From: Agrostemma githago
Lineage: Eukaryota > Streptophyta > Magnoliopsida > Caryophyllales > Caryophyllaceae
DNA length: 64,000 bases
Assembly: GCA_958450325.1 (NCBI GenBank)
Contig: OY288248.1
Coordinates: forward strand, 44,592,005 to 44,656,004
Direction: 5' to 3'
Within the stretch, counting starts at the first letter, position 1. Every line of letters starts with the position of its first letter. Of this stretch, positions 21,904 to 32,250 are shown one piece after another. The notes under the pieces were generated by a model. It was given only the letters and a program-made list of their open reading frames with translations. It made no database searches and was not told the DNA's origin. The translations under genes were made by a program, and so were the position numbers.

Positions 21904-22596
21904 TGAAGGAGTTATGTCCACTGTCCTACGGATTAACCCGCTTAAGTCTATGTATCCGATATGCCTTTCTAGAGGTCGATGTCGGGTTGACATATAAATG
22001 AGTTACGTGTCTGGTAGTCTTAAGTGGGCTCATTGAGTCACACACAATGTGTACGGGATATTATTAATATATATCGATATATTAAATATATCGGGTCAGT
22101 AGTAATACGGACCCAGCTGCGTTGTCAGGTTATGGTAATTAGAGTTATACTAATAATCTAATTATGGTAATTAGAGTTATAGTAATAACCTAATTCTAGT
22201 TTCTCATCTCCTATATGAGGATCAAATGATGAACCAACCTATGGAATAAAGAGTATTGACTCATATTATATTCGTCTTATAAAGAGTTATAAGAGATATA
22301 GAGAGAAGTTGTGAGATGGTCTCACGTACCTTTATACTAGCATATACGTCGCAGTTCCGTACCCGTGTGGATACCAAAGGAGGCATCACGTTTGGGGTGC
22401 TTTATTCTGTCCGTGGAGATTATTTATTCTGTCCGTGGAGATTATTTATTCTTGTCCGTGAAGATTATTTATTCTGTCCGTGGAGATTATATATATTTCT
22501 GGGTTTATTATACTTCTTATTAATACGCTGTTCCGCTGCAAATAAGGTATAATTGTTATCCCTCTTCTTTTGTTTTTTCGGTTAATACTCGTAACA
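21904..22596 (+). repeat. Putative 3' LTR of copia relic C
   Basis: It starts TGAAGGAG right after polypurine tract acaagtgggaga and ends CTCGTAACA. The second LTR is not in the window, so the right boundary rests only on the CA end. It holds a 31-bp tandem duplication (about 22134-22197, ggtaattagagttata units) and a 23-bp repeat array (22402-22490). Confidence 0.45.
22402..22490. repeat. Tandem array of a 23-bp unit
   Basis: About four copies of tattctgtccgtggagatta plus a short spacer; one copy carries an extra t and a g-to-a change. A 78-codon open stretch over the array is incidental. Confidence 0.8.
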
Positions 22597-25152
22597 GGTC
22601 CTTGGGTTTAAGGGTTGTAACCCTACACTTTGTTCACTCATACCCAGGCCATTCAAATCATTATCAAAGAATAGCAAACACAAACCTAATTAATTAATCT
22701 AAGAAAACAACAAGAGAGTAGTTACTTGACGGAAGAGCAGATTTGAGAGGATTATTTTTGATGAAAATGTTAGATTTTATTCCATTCATAACCTTTTTAC
22801 AATCAAAGAATATAATAAGAGGACCTTGTACAATCAAACCTTACTCAAAAACATAATGAGCAAACACATGCATTACATCCAAAGTAACATGCCAAGCATC
22901 TGAGTTTCTTCCAGTGTGTTATGAGGTCTTTGAAGGATGTTTTCCATGCTACTCTTAATTGACAAGATTAGGCTTCTCTTTCTTAGATTTCCCATTGTTT
23001 CTTATCTTCCTAGGCTAAGAAAAAACCTATGCCGAGGAAAAGAATTAAATTGCATAAATATTCAAAATGTTGATGAATCCGGAGGCTAAGGAATCCAGAT
23101 GTCAAGCATTATTTAGGCAACCACGTCAGATATATTAGTAAAATTAGGACCTGACAACATTTATTTCGAAAAAAGATCAAATCCTCTTAACAATCTAACC
23201 TAAAAGTTCAATAAATCCGACTCTAAATCGATCAATTCACATAGAAACTTCATCCCTTGTTTAAAATTCTTTGACCAAACCAGTATATGAACAATAATAC
23301 ATTAATTAGAACACTTGTGTGAATACCCAGATCAGATTTCATCCAATTGAAGAAAATAAGAGCAGAATTGGACAAAAAAGAAAGTCACAGAACAATAATA
23401 AATACTTATGTACAAATTAATATCATAACAGTCGCATAATACGCTCTAATTTCAATATTCTAAATAAGTTTTTTCATTAGTAACTATACTATCAATAAAT
23501 GAAATATATATATTACGTATTAAAATCTTCATAACTGATATCCATTTTCTTTTATAAATTCATAAATTCACAGGTATTAACCTAACTATTAAATAGAGTA
23601 AAAAATATTTACAATGTTTAATCTATGTTAGATTATTAAGATAAAGATAATTTAAATCACAATTAACACAATAAGTTGTTTTGTCAACATATTTATATCT
23701 ATGACATTTTCAAATGTTTTAACCCGTGATAAATTATATTACCGTCAAAATATTATAAACTTGTGTCTCTGACGTTTTAACAAATGTACATATACAAAAT
23801 ATCTTATTAATATGAAACTTTTGATTAATACGGAGTATTATATTATTAATGGTTATTATAAACTTTATAAACTTTATATTATACAACATAGATTAATATG
23901 GAAGGTGGAATGATTTGGGAAGGTGCATTTTGGTGCCAAAAAATCATGTTTTGGTTTCTGTTTTATTATTTAGTATAGATAGATAGATGGGAATCTCGTT
24001 TCAGTTTTTCGGTAATATCGTGGATTTGACTGTTATTCTAATTGTATCTCTGCATTGAGAAATGGCTAGTTGACACCAAAGTTTTCACCCCTGATCTTAC
24101 TGTCATTGCAGAGGTTAGTGTTGCCTTTGTTAACTTATCTTTCTTTTAACGACCAATTATGCTAGCGAGTTACAAGTACACATGTAATACTGAGCCAACA
24201 TAGATTAAAACTGCCCTAGTGATTGCATTTGCACCAAATACAAATTTCATATGCATAGTTGCAATAAAGTCATTGACTAGTGTTATTGATAGCTTAGGTA
24301 AAACTTCTCCTGTGAGTCCCTTTACAGCAAGGAAAAAACATCGGAATTACTTTTTCATAATTGTATTTTACTCAATCATCCCTAAAATTTCATAAATTTT
24401 CCAATATTACCCAATTTTCTCTTTTTCATTATTTTCCACCTAAGCTAAGCCCTAAATTTTTTCATCAAAATTAATTATCATCAATTCTAAAACCAATCCC
24501 ATCAATTATTTGCGAATTAAATATGGATCATAATTTCGTGGTCGATATTTTATCATAAATTAGTTTTAATTCATTAATTAGGGAATTCGATTGGGTTTAG
24601 AGCTTGTACGTTTTTTTTGAATTTGAATTGTATTATCATTGAATTGTATTTTCTAATTTGAATGGTATCGAATTAATTTCATCTTTTTAATATTGTTATA
24701 ATTTTAATTGATTATGGTTAATTTTAATTTTAATCTTGAAAAAAATAATACTAACATCAATCATCTTTTAGGAAAACCGAAAAACAATTGAGATGGCCGG
24801 AGGGGTGGTCGGCGCGATGGGTCGGAGTGGTCGCTGGTGTGGTGGGGTGGCGGAGAGAGATGAAATTTGGAGTTTTGAGATTTTTTTTCTTTCTTTTAAA
24901 GAGTTATCTACAAAATAAAAGGGGAAGGGGAAATAAGAAGAATAAATGTGTAATTTCAAAGTATAATTGAGTAATAAGCAATTATAAAAAAAAATATCAC
25001 CCAAACATATGCACAAAGCTCAAGTCTTGCTCAACTTTTCCATTTATCATAAGACACATATATAGGTCATAGGCTATTCTTAATTGTTTGTATTGTACAA
25101 TGTGGAATGTTTGACATTCTAGCTTATTTGTGTGTAATTATGATTTACGAGT
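22597..25152. other. AT-rich stretch with no recognised gene
   Basis: No conserved protein domain, LTR or terminal repeat was found on either strand. A short exon-like segment at about 24062-24113 (plus) reads WLVDTKVFTPDLTVIAE and is followed by a GTTAGT donor, but it has no recognised homologue. A purine-rich patch at 24790-24860 is GC-richer than its surroundings. Confidence 0.4.
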
Positions 25153-25968
25153 TGTAAAGTCTAGCGATCCTAGGAAATACTCTAGAGGGGGGGTGAATAG
25201 AGTATTTATGTACGTTTAAAATTTTAAACGATATATTATACCAAAATCTTATTAGGAAAGATATAGTGTAATATTGCGTTAGTTGTATGGCTAAATAAAA
25301 GGAAGAAACAAAAGTTTGCTACTATACTTACTACTAAAGAGTATAAGTATAAGAAATAGCAAAATGAAAATAAAAACGTAAAGTAAATAACACGAGCAGT
25401 TTTAACGTGGTTCGGCCCAATTGAAAAGCCTAAGTCCACCTTAATTGATGTGCTTCCTTACTTAAAGAAGATATGGTAGGTGAGATATCAATCAATCAAG
25501 TTAATATATTTAAGTTTCCCTCGTTACTGATTTTCTAATATCTTTGAGAGATCAAGATATTTTGAGAATCATTTATTTTGAAAACTTTTATTTTCTTGAT
25601 AGATAATCTTCTTCTTTAAATTATCTTCTTTAGGAACTGAATTTTCTTTGACAAGATACACGAGATAAAAAAATTTTGAATTTAAATCTTGGCGACTCGT
25701 GTGAGGTTATTTACGGAGGAGATTAATTTAAGGTTACTTTATTCAAGGTTACTTTATCCTTGTCATACAATTTCTTTATTCTCTTTACATTTAGAATCCT
25801 ATGCCACCGTCCTTCCCCCTTGATCTTTTATCCGGGTGCCTTCTTGGGATTTTGCTCCTCTTATTCCTGTACTACACATCATGACTTTTCATAATAATCA
25901 CGTTACTTCGAAGCATATAAAACTTGATATAAACAAAACAAATGAGATCTAATCCCCAAGGTTCAACA
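25153..25968 (-). repeat. LTR of a truncated Ty1/copia element (E), minus orientation
   Basis: On the minus strand it begins TGTTGAACCTTGGGG directly after a polypurine tract (AAAAAGGGGGAATT) and ends CTTTACA. Internal blocks such as ctagagggggggtgaatag and aacgtggttcggcc (plus strand) are ones I associate with widespread plant copia LTRs, possibly of the SIRE/Maximus type. Only one LTR is present, so the boundaries are inferred. Confidence 0.5.
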
Positions 25969-25985
25969 AATTCCCCCTTTTTGAT
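25969..25985 (-). other. Polypurine tract of element E
   Basis: Minus strand AATCAAAAAGGGGGAATT lies next to the inferred LTR start. A similar purine block (AAGAGGGGGAAG) occurs at about 26122-26135. Confidence 0.5.
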
Positions 25986-26371
25986 TATGTCAAGTTTTCA
26001 TAGAGTGTTTCTAAGTGACGTGATACAATACTCTACCAATCCCGAAGAGGTAGATAAGAATCCTTGGCTAAACATGTTTTTCATAAACAAAAAACGTAAT
26101 TAGTCATAGGTAAACCCTTTCTTCCCCCTCTTGACATCATCGAAAAGGGTCGATCAGTTGGGAGAACATCACACAAGAAAGCATAACAGTTAAGCACGGT
26201 TAATGCAAATAAACGTAAAGATATATGTCAGGCATACATCAAGCAAGATGATAAGATTATCCGGACATTAGACAAAAAGCATAGTCATTCATTAGAGAAC
26301 AGACCCTACAACTATACTACGAGCTGACTTTATTTAAAGGATGAGATAAAGGCTTTTAGAAAAGTGACTCT

Positions 26372-26691
26372 TTATCCCCGGTTCTGTCCTCGCAGATGGT
26401 GCACCGCTTGGCAAGTTGCTTCATAGATCTGACGAAGCCTATCCATGACGGTGTCATGCCTACCAAGCAAGGTCCTGTTTGCAAACTTCACTTCATTGAC
26501 GACATCGTTAATTCCCTCCCCAATCTCATGACCAGCTTTCTTGAAACCGATAATATCATTTCCCATCACTAGTACACGAGCCCTAATGTGGGCCATATGA
26601 CCCTCCAACTTAGCCATCCCTGCCCCAAACTCAGTTCGAGAAGCAGTGAGTAGTGTGGTTAGATTATCCACCTTTTGTTCAAGACGAGCAA
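26372..26691 (-). pseudogene. Coiled-coil ORF fragment upstream of the LTR of element E
   Basis: The frame is open from the breakpoint at 26691 (IARLEQKVDNLTTLL...) through MAKLEGHMAHIRARVLVMGN to a stop at 26372. Leu/Ile spacing over the first half suggests a coiled coil. It lies between the end of the lost pol and the polypurine tract, where SIRE-type elements carry an extra ORF; equally it could be the tail of another retroelement protein. The N-terminal part is cut away by the insertion of element F at 26692. No function is assigned. Confidence 0.4.
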
Positions 26692-27303
26692 TGTAACACC
26701 CGTAAAACTTACAACTTTGATATCCGTCCCGTTGCGATTAAATCGACTCTTATCGAGTCGATTTATTTTTCATCCAGCTTAATATCGATCTTCGTATAAC
26801 ACTTTAATAAATTTTTGTTCAAAACCAATTTTAATTTCCTTGTTCGCGAGAATTTTAATTAATCTCGAGAAATTGCTATTTAATATTTTTCTACGCGATT
26901 TCGTATATAATTATTTTTGAAACATGATTTTAATACTTCTTTCTCATAAACACGTTCTCATATGTTTTCCGTCTTATTATTATTTTTAAAAGTGATCCAT
27001 TAACGATTTTAATCACGAATCGGGCTCAGATTGTAGCAGATCCGACCGTTTCCCTCAGCGGACTGAGATATTTTCGTAGTCGGTTGAGAAAGTCAAAATC
27101 GACATCTTTATTTCCTTCTTTATCCTGTTGCACATTCCCCCTTAACCATCTTTTTGCAGTTACCCCAACTCCCTTTAAACTCCAACTATATCCCCCTTTC
27201 TCTATTGTACGTTCTCCTCTCCTCTACTCAAAAAAAGAAGAAGAAGAACTTAAACAACAACAGTCAGTGCACTGTTCTTCATTTTTTTTTCCCGTTTTCG
27301 ATC

Positions 27304-28074
27304 TGATCCGAATGAAGAGACTAAGGAGTTCAATGAAGTAACACTAGCTCCTATTAGCTCGAGTCAAGCCACACTAGCTCCTCCTACTAGCTTAGTGGTA
27401 TGCCTTCTCCAAGTACTAAGTTAGCTCACAAGGAAGCTGAATAAAGGAGTAGAGAAGTCAAGGTTGATTATGGGCTGATTGGTTACTTCGTATTTAGCTC
27501 CATGTTCACATGGTGTGTACACTCAAGCTTTGGTGTTGGCTCCATGTTCACACAAGACTACACGGCTGGTGAAGCTTTGGTTTTAACTCCCTAGCTTTGG
27601 TTTTAACTCCATGTTTACACTAGCTTTGTTATTAGCTCCAACCTTGTAATTAGCTCCTAGTTCACAATAGTCTTAGCTTTGTTTTTGTCACCCTAAACCA
27701 ACCGGTTTAAGGGCTCTTGTAGGCTATATATAGCCGGTCATTTGAAGGAATAAACATCATCCAATTTGCAAATTAAAAACCAAGTAAAAGTTAAGCTTTG
27801 AGCTTCCTTTTGTTTCGTCTTTGTAGTTTACAAGACAAGGTCTAGAGTGAGTCGCGTTACAAGCTCTAAACTCGCTATTTCAATCGAGTGTTTGATCTAG
27901 CAAAGCGCTTTGTTGAAGTATAGGTCTACTTCACCTAGCATACTATCCTTTGGTTACGGTTTATTCATCTTCAAACTATCTTTACCTTCTGTTTTGGTTA
28001 CTTGTTTCACGTCCATTTCAGTATACTAATCATATCTCTCATTCTTGTTTCAAAGTTCATATCAACTCACATCA
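27304..28074 (+). repeat. 5' LTR of element G
   Basis: 771 bp, TGATCCGAATG to ACTCACATCA. It holds a TATATATA box (27725-27732) followed by an aataaa signal. By eye it differs from the 3' LTR at two positions (gctcgag/gcttgag and ctcctac/ctcttac). Confidence 0.92.
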
Positions 28075-28078
28075 TTAG

Positions 28079-28090
28079 TGGTATCAGAGC
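28079..28090 (+). other. Primer-binding site of element G
   Basis: TGGTATCAGAGC, four bases after the LTR, as in element D. Confidence 0.9.
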
Positions 28091-28115
28091 TTTGGTCATC
28101 CATTTAGACGTAAGC

Positions 28116-31100
28116 ATGGCAGGAGTTGTGAGCTTTGAAGAATCAAGCATCATTAGTCTTTCTAAGTCCCATGGCGCATCTGGTCCGGAAGTCTACTTGG
28201 GAGAAAAGAAGGAAGAAAGAAAAGACTATGAGCTCCCAACGTATGGTAATGTTTTAGTACTACGTACACTTCATGCTAACCCCATTCCACACAACACCGA
28301 GCAAAGAAACCAACTTTTTCACACTAAGTGTCTAGTTAACAGCAAATGGTGTAGCTTAATTATTGATGGGGGTAGTTGTACGAATGTTGCCTCTACTGAA
28401 ATGGTAGCTAAGTTAGGTCTCACCACCACTAATCACCCTAAACCGTATGCATTACATTGGTTGGATAATGAAAACAAAATAAGAGTCACTAAACAAGTAA
28501 GGGTGGGTTTAACCATGGGTTCCTACGTTGATGAGGTTCTATGTGATGTTATACCTATGGATGCCTGTCACATACTATTAGGCCGTCCTTGGCAGTTTGA
28601 TAGGGACGTAGTTCATCATGGTAGAAAGAATGAATATGAATTGAGGGATAAGGGAAAGAAAATCGTTCTAAAACCCATGACTCCCCAAGCTGTTAGAGCT
28701 ATGACCTCCAGTAAGAACAAGAGACCTAACCTCACCATCTTTGCTAGTGAAAAGGAAGTAGAGCAAGCTATACAAGAGGGGGAACGTGTATTTGTCATGA
28801 TGGCTAAATAAAAACCCGTAGAAGTTGAGAATAGACTTGGAGGAAAACCATTAGAGGAGTTGTTACACGAGTTTAAGGATGTCTTCCCCGAGGAATTACC
28901 CGTTGGTTTACCACCTATTAGAGGTATAGAACACCAAATCGACCTCATTCCAGGATCAACCTTACCCAATAAGGCTGCATATAGGTGTAATCCGGAGGAA
29001 ACTAAGGAATTACAAAGACAAATAGATGAGTTAATGAGTAGAGGGTATGTGCGGGAGAGCCTTAGTCCTTGTGCTGTTCCAGTTCTTTTAGTACCTAAGA
29101 AGGATGGGACATGGAGAATGTGTGTAGATAGTAGAGCCGTTAACAACATCACCATCAAGTATAGGTTTCCTATTCCAAGGTTGGATGATATGTTAGATGA
29201 GCTTCATGGGGCGGTGGTCTTCTCCAAAATTGATCTAAGGAGTGGTTACCATCAAATCAGAATGAGGGAGGGAGATGAATGGAAGACCGCTTTCAAAACC
29301 AAACATGGACTATATGAGTGGACGGTCATGCCATTTGGTCTTACCAACGCTCCGAGCACGTTCATGAGGTTAATGAACGAGGTACTTAAGGCCTACCTAG
29401 GTCGCTTTATTGTGGTTTATTTGGATGATATACTTGTGTATAGCAGGTCCTTGGAAGAACATATGGAGCACTTGAGGCTACTTTTCACCACACTCCGCAA
29501 ACAACAACTTTTTGGGAAGAAGGAGAAGTGTGCCTTCTTTGTGGAGAGCGTAGTATTCCTTGGCTACGTAGTATCCAAAGGAGGGGTATCAGTTGATCAA
29601 ACCAAAGTGGAATCCATACGTACTTGGCCAATCCCTTCCACCATTACAGAAGTAAGGTCTTTTCATGGTTTGGCTTCTTTTTACAGGAGATTCATCAAGG
29701 ATTTCAGCACTATCACAAGCCCCATCACCGAGTGCTTGAAGAAAGGCGCATTTGTTTGGACCAAGGCTGCCCAAGAAGCCTTTGAAGCCATTAAAGAGAA
29801 GCTATGCTCCGCTCCTATCTTAGCCCTTCCTGATTTCTCTCAACCATTTGAGGTGGAATGTGACGCTAGTGGAGTTGGAATTGGTGCTGTTCTTGTGCAA
29901 AATAAGCGCCCCATTGCCTATTTCTCAGAGAAACTCAATGAAGCAAGGCTGAACTATTGCACCTACGACAAGGAGTTCTATGCCATAGTAAGAGCTCTTG
30001 ATCATTGGAGTCATTACCTACGAACTAACCATTTTGTTCTTCATTCAGATCATGAGTCCTTAAAATATATCAATGGCCAACAAAAGTTAAGTCCAAGGCA
30101 TGCCAAGTGGGTAGAATTCTTGCAATCCTTTCACTTCTCTTCAAAATACAAGGATGAAAAGAGTAACGTAGTAGCTGATGCACTATCCCGCCGCTACACT
30201 TTACTATCTACTTTGGATGTGAGGTTGCTTGGATTTGAGACTCTAAAGGACTACTACAACAATGATGCTGACTTTGGTGAAACCTTCACCAAATGCAAGG
30301 AGGGAGCCTTTGATGAGTTTGTTTTGCAGGAAGGATTTCTTTTCAAAGGAAACCGCCTGTGTGTGCCCAAGCATCCCATTAGGGAGCTACTGGTTAGAGA
30401 AGCTCATGGAGGAGGATTAGCGGGTCATTTTGGCATTACAAGAACGTTGGAGGTCTTAAAGGAACACTTCTTTTGGCCAAAGATGCAAGGGAGTGTCCAG
30501 CATGTGGTGAGCAAGTGTGTGACTTGCCAATTCGCTAAAAGTTCTTTCAAGCCTGGAGTTTACACGCCCTTACCCACTCCTAGTAGACCATGGGAAGATG
30601 TATCCATGGATTTCATTGTAGCCTTACCAAGAACCGCTAGAGGAAAAGATGCTATCATGGTGGTGGTAGATCGGTTTTCAAAGATGGCTCACTTCATTTC
30701 TTGCCACAAGACAGATGATGCTAGCAATGTTGCTGACTTATACTTCAAGGAGGTAGTGCGTCTACATGGGATACCCAAGTCCATAGTCTCTGATCGTGAC
30801 TCAAAGTTCCTTAGTTACTTTTGGAACACATTATGGAGGAAGGTAGGAACCAAGCTCTTATTTAGCACTTCTCATCATCCACAAACAGATGGACAAACTG
30901 AGGTTACCAATCGCACTTTGGGGACGTTATTAAGGGGCCTTGTAAGTAAGACTCAAAAGGATTGGGATATCAAGCTTGCCCATGCTGAGTTTGCCTACAA
31001 TCGCTCCCCCACTTATGCTACTTCTCATTCCCCTTTTGAGGCTGTATATGGGATCAATCCTTACATGCCCTTGGACCTGATTCCGCTACCAAAAGATGAG

Positions 31101-31517
31101 TTAGTTCACAAGGATGCGGAGTCCAAACTAAAGGCTATGATCAAACTCCACGAGCAAATCCAAGAAAGAATCAAGGAGGTTAATGAAGCATACAAGAGAA
31201 AGTCCAACAAGAACAGGAAGCCAAGACTTTTTCAAGAGGGTGACTTAGTTTGGGTTCACTTGAGAAAGGAGAGGTTTCCAAGCAAAAGAAAGAATAAGTT
31301 GATGCCACGAGCTGAAGGACCTTACAAGATCATATCAAAGGTAAATGACAATGCTTACAAAGTGGAATTACCGGATGATTATGGAGTCCATGCCACGTTC
31401 AATGTAGGGGACCTTCCTCCCTATCTAGATGATGATGGCATTTCAGAATTGAGGGCAATTCCTTTTCCCGTTTTCGATCTGATCCGAATGAAGAGACTAA
31501 GGAGTTCAATGAAGTAA
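28116..31517 (+). pseudogene. gag-pol: CRM-like gag-pol of element G (gag deleted, one stop, shifted C-terminus)
   Basis: ATG 28116 (MAGVV) corresponds to ATG 15891 of D. After about 30 codons the frame jumps from the gag start (PEVYLG) to EERKDYELPTY just before protease, so capsid and CCHC knuckle are gone. Protease IIDGGSCTNVAS follows. A TAA at 28809-28811 stands where D has a Glu codon (MAK* versus VAREE). The frame then continues unbroken: RT with VVYLDDILVYS, complete RNase H (ECDASG, DKEFYA, HSDH, VADALS), integrase with HHCC finger and D,D,E core, and C-terminal RLFQEGDLVWVHLRKERFP. The last codons are altered because the polypurine tract was replaced and one base lost, ending at 31517. 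Without gag it could move only if supplied in trans. Confidence 0.9.
31467..31479 (+). other. Copy of 5' flanking target DNA in place of the polypurine tract (element G)
   Basis: cccgttttcgatc immediately before the 3' LTR is identical to 27291-27303, the element F sequence immediately before the 5' LTR, including the CGATC target duplication. Element D has the purine tract aagggggaggaga here. The shared tttt/c just upstream (ccttttc) marks a likely switch point. Confidence 0.85.
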
Positions 31518-32250
31518 CACTAGCTCCTATTAGCTTGAGTCAAGCCACACTAGCTCCTCTTACTAGCTTAGTGGTATGCCTTCTCCAAGTACTAAGTTAG
31601 CTCACAAGGAAGCTGAATAAAGGAGTAGAGAAGTCAAGGTTGATTATGGGCTGATTGGTTACTTCGTATTTAGCTCCATGTTCACATGGTGTGTACACTC
31701 AAGCTTTGGTGTTGGCTCCATGTTCACACAAGACTACACGGCTGGTGAAGCTTTGGTTTTAACTCCCTAGCTTTGGTTTTAACTCCATGTTTACACTAGC
31801 TTTGTTATTAGCTCCAACCTTGTAATTAGCTCCTAGTTCACAATAGTCTTAGCTTTGTTTTTGTCACCCTAAACCAACCGGTTTAAGGGCTCTTGTAGGC
31901 TATATATAGCCGGTCATTTGAAGGAATAAACATCATCCAATTTGCAAATTAAAAACCAAGTAAAAGTTAAGCTTTGAGCTTCCTTTTGTTTCGTCTTTGT
32001 AGTTTACAAGACAAGGTCTAGAGTGAGTCGCGTTACAAGCTCTAAACTCGCTATTTCAATCGAGTGTTTGATCTAGCAAAGCGCTTTGTTGAAGTATAGG
32101 TCTACTTCACCTAGCATACTATCCTTTGGTTACGGTTTATTCATCTTCAAACTATCTTTACCTTCTGTTTTGGTTACTTGTTTCACGTCCATTTCAGTAT
32201 ACTAATCATATCTCTCATTCTTGTTTCAAAGTTCATATCAACTCACATCA
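31480..32250 (+). repeat. 3' LTR of element G
   Basis: 771 bp, nearly identical to the 5' LTR, followed by target duplication CGATC at 32251-32255. In D the corresponding LTR start continues the pol frame; here the frame is shifted and stops after 38 bases. Confidence 0.92.

Larger units (their letters stand above)
13946..22596 (+). mobile_element. Element C: Ty1/copia relic, split by element D
   Basis: With D and one copy of its GGTTC duplication removed, 13946-15124 joins 20832-22596. The left part holds degenerate copia RT (14766 onward). The right part has a polypurine tract (acaagtgggaga, about 21891-21902) directly before a TG...CA segment of about 690 bp that looks like the 3' LTR. 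The arrangement RT, non-coding tail, polypurine tract, LTR is that of a plus-oriented Ty1/copia element. The 5' part is missing or lies left of element A, which appears to have inserted into this relic. Many stops and shifts make it old. Confidence 0.5.
27304..32250 (+). mobile_element. Element G: CRM-like Ty3/gypsy element with gag deletion, inserted in the LTR of F
   Basis: Two 771-bp LTRs (27304-28074 and 31480-32250) with the same ends as element D, flanked by a perfect 5-bp duplication CGATC (27299-27303 and 32251-32255). Comparison with the intact LTR copy of F at 62555-62570 confirms the insertion site. Protease, RT, RNase H and integrase are well preserved, but most of gag is deleted. 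The polypurine tract has been replaced by 13 bases identical to the left flank of the element. LTRs differ from D's in length and sequence, so G is another subfamily. Confidence 0.93.

Noticed and set aside
28809..28811. Programmed stop (readthrough) between protease and RT in element G
   Set aside because: The sister element D has a sense codon here, so a simple nonsense mutation is more likely.
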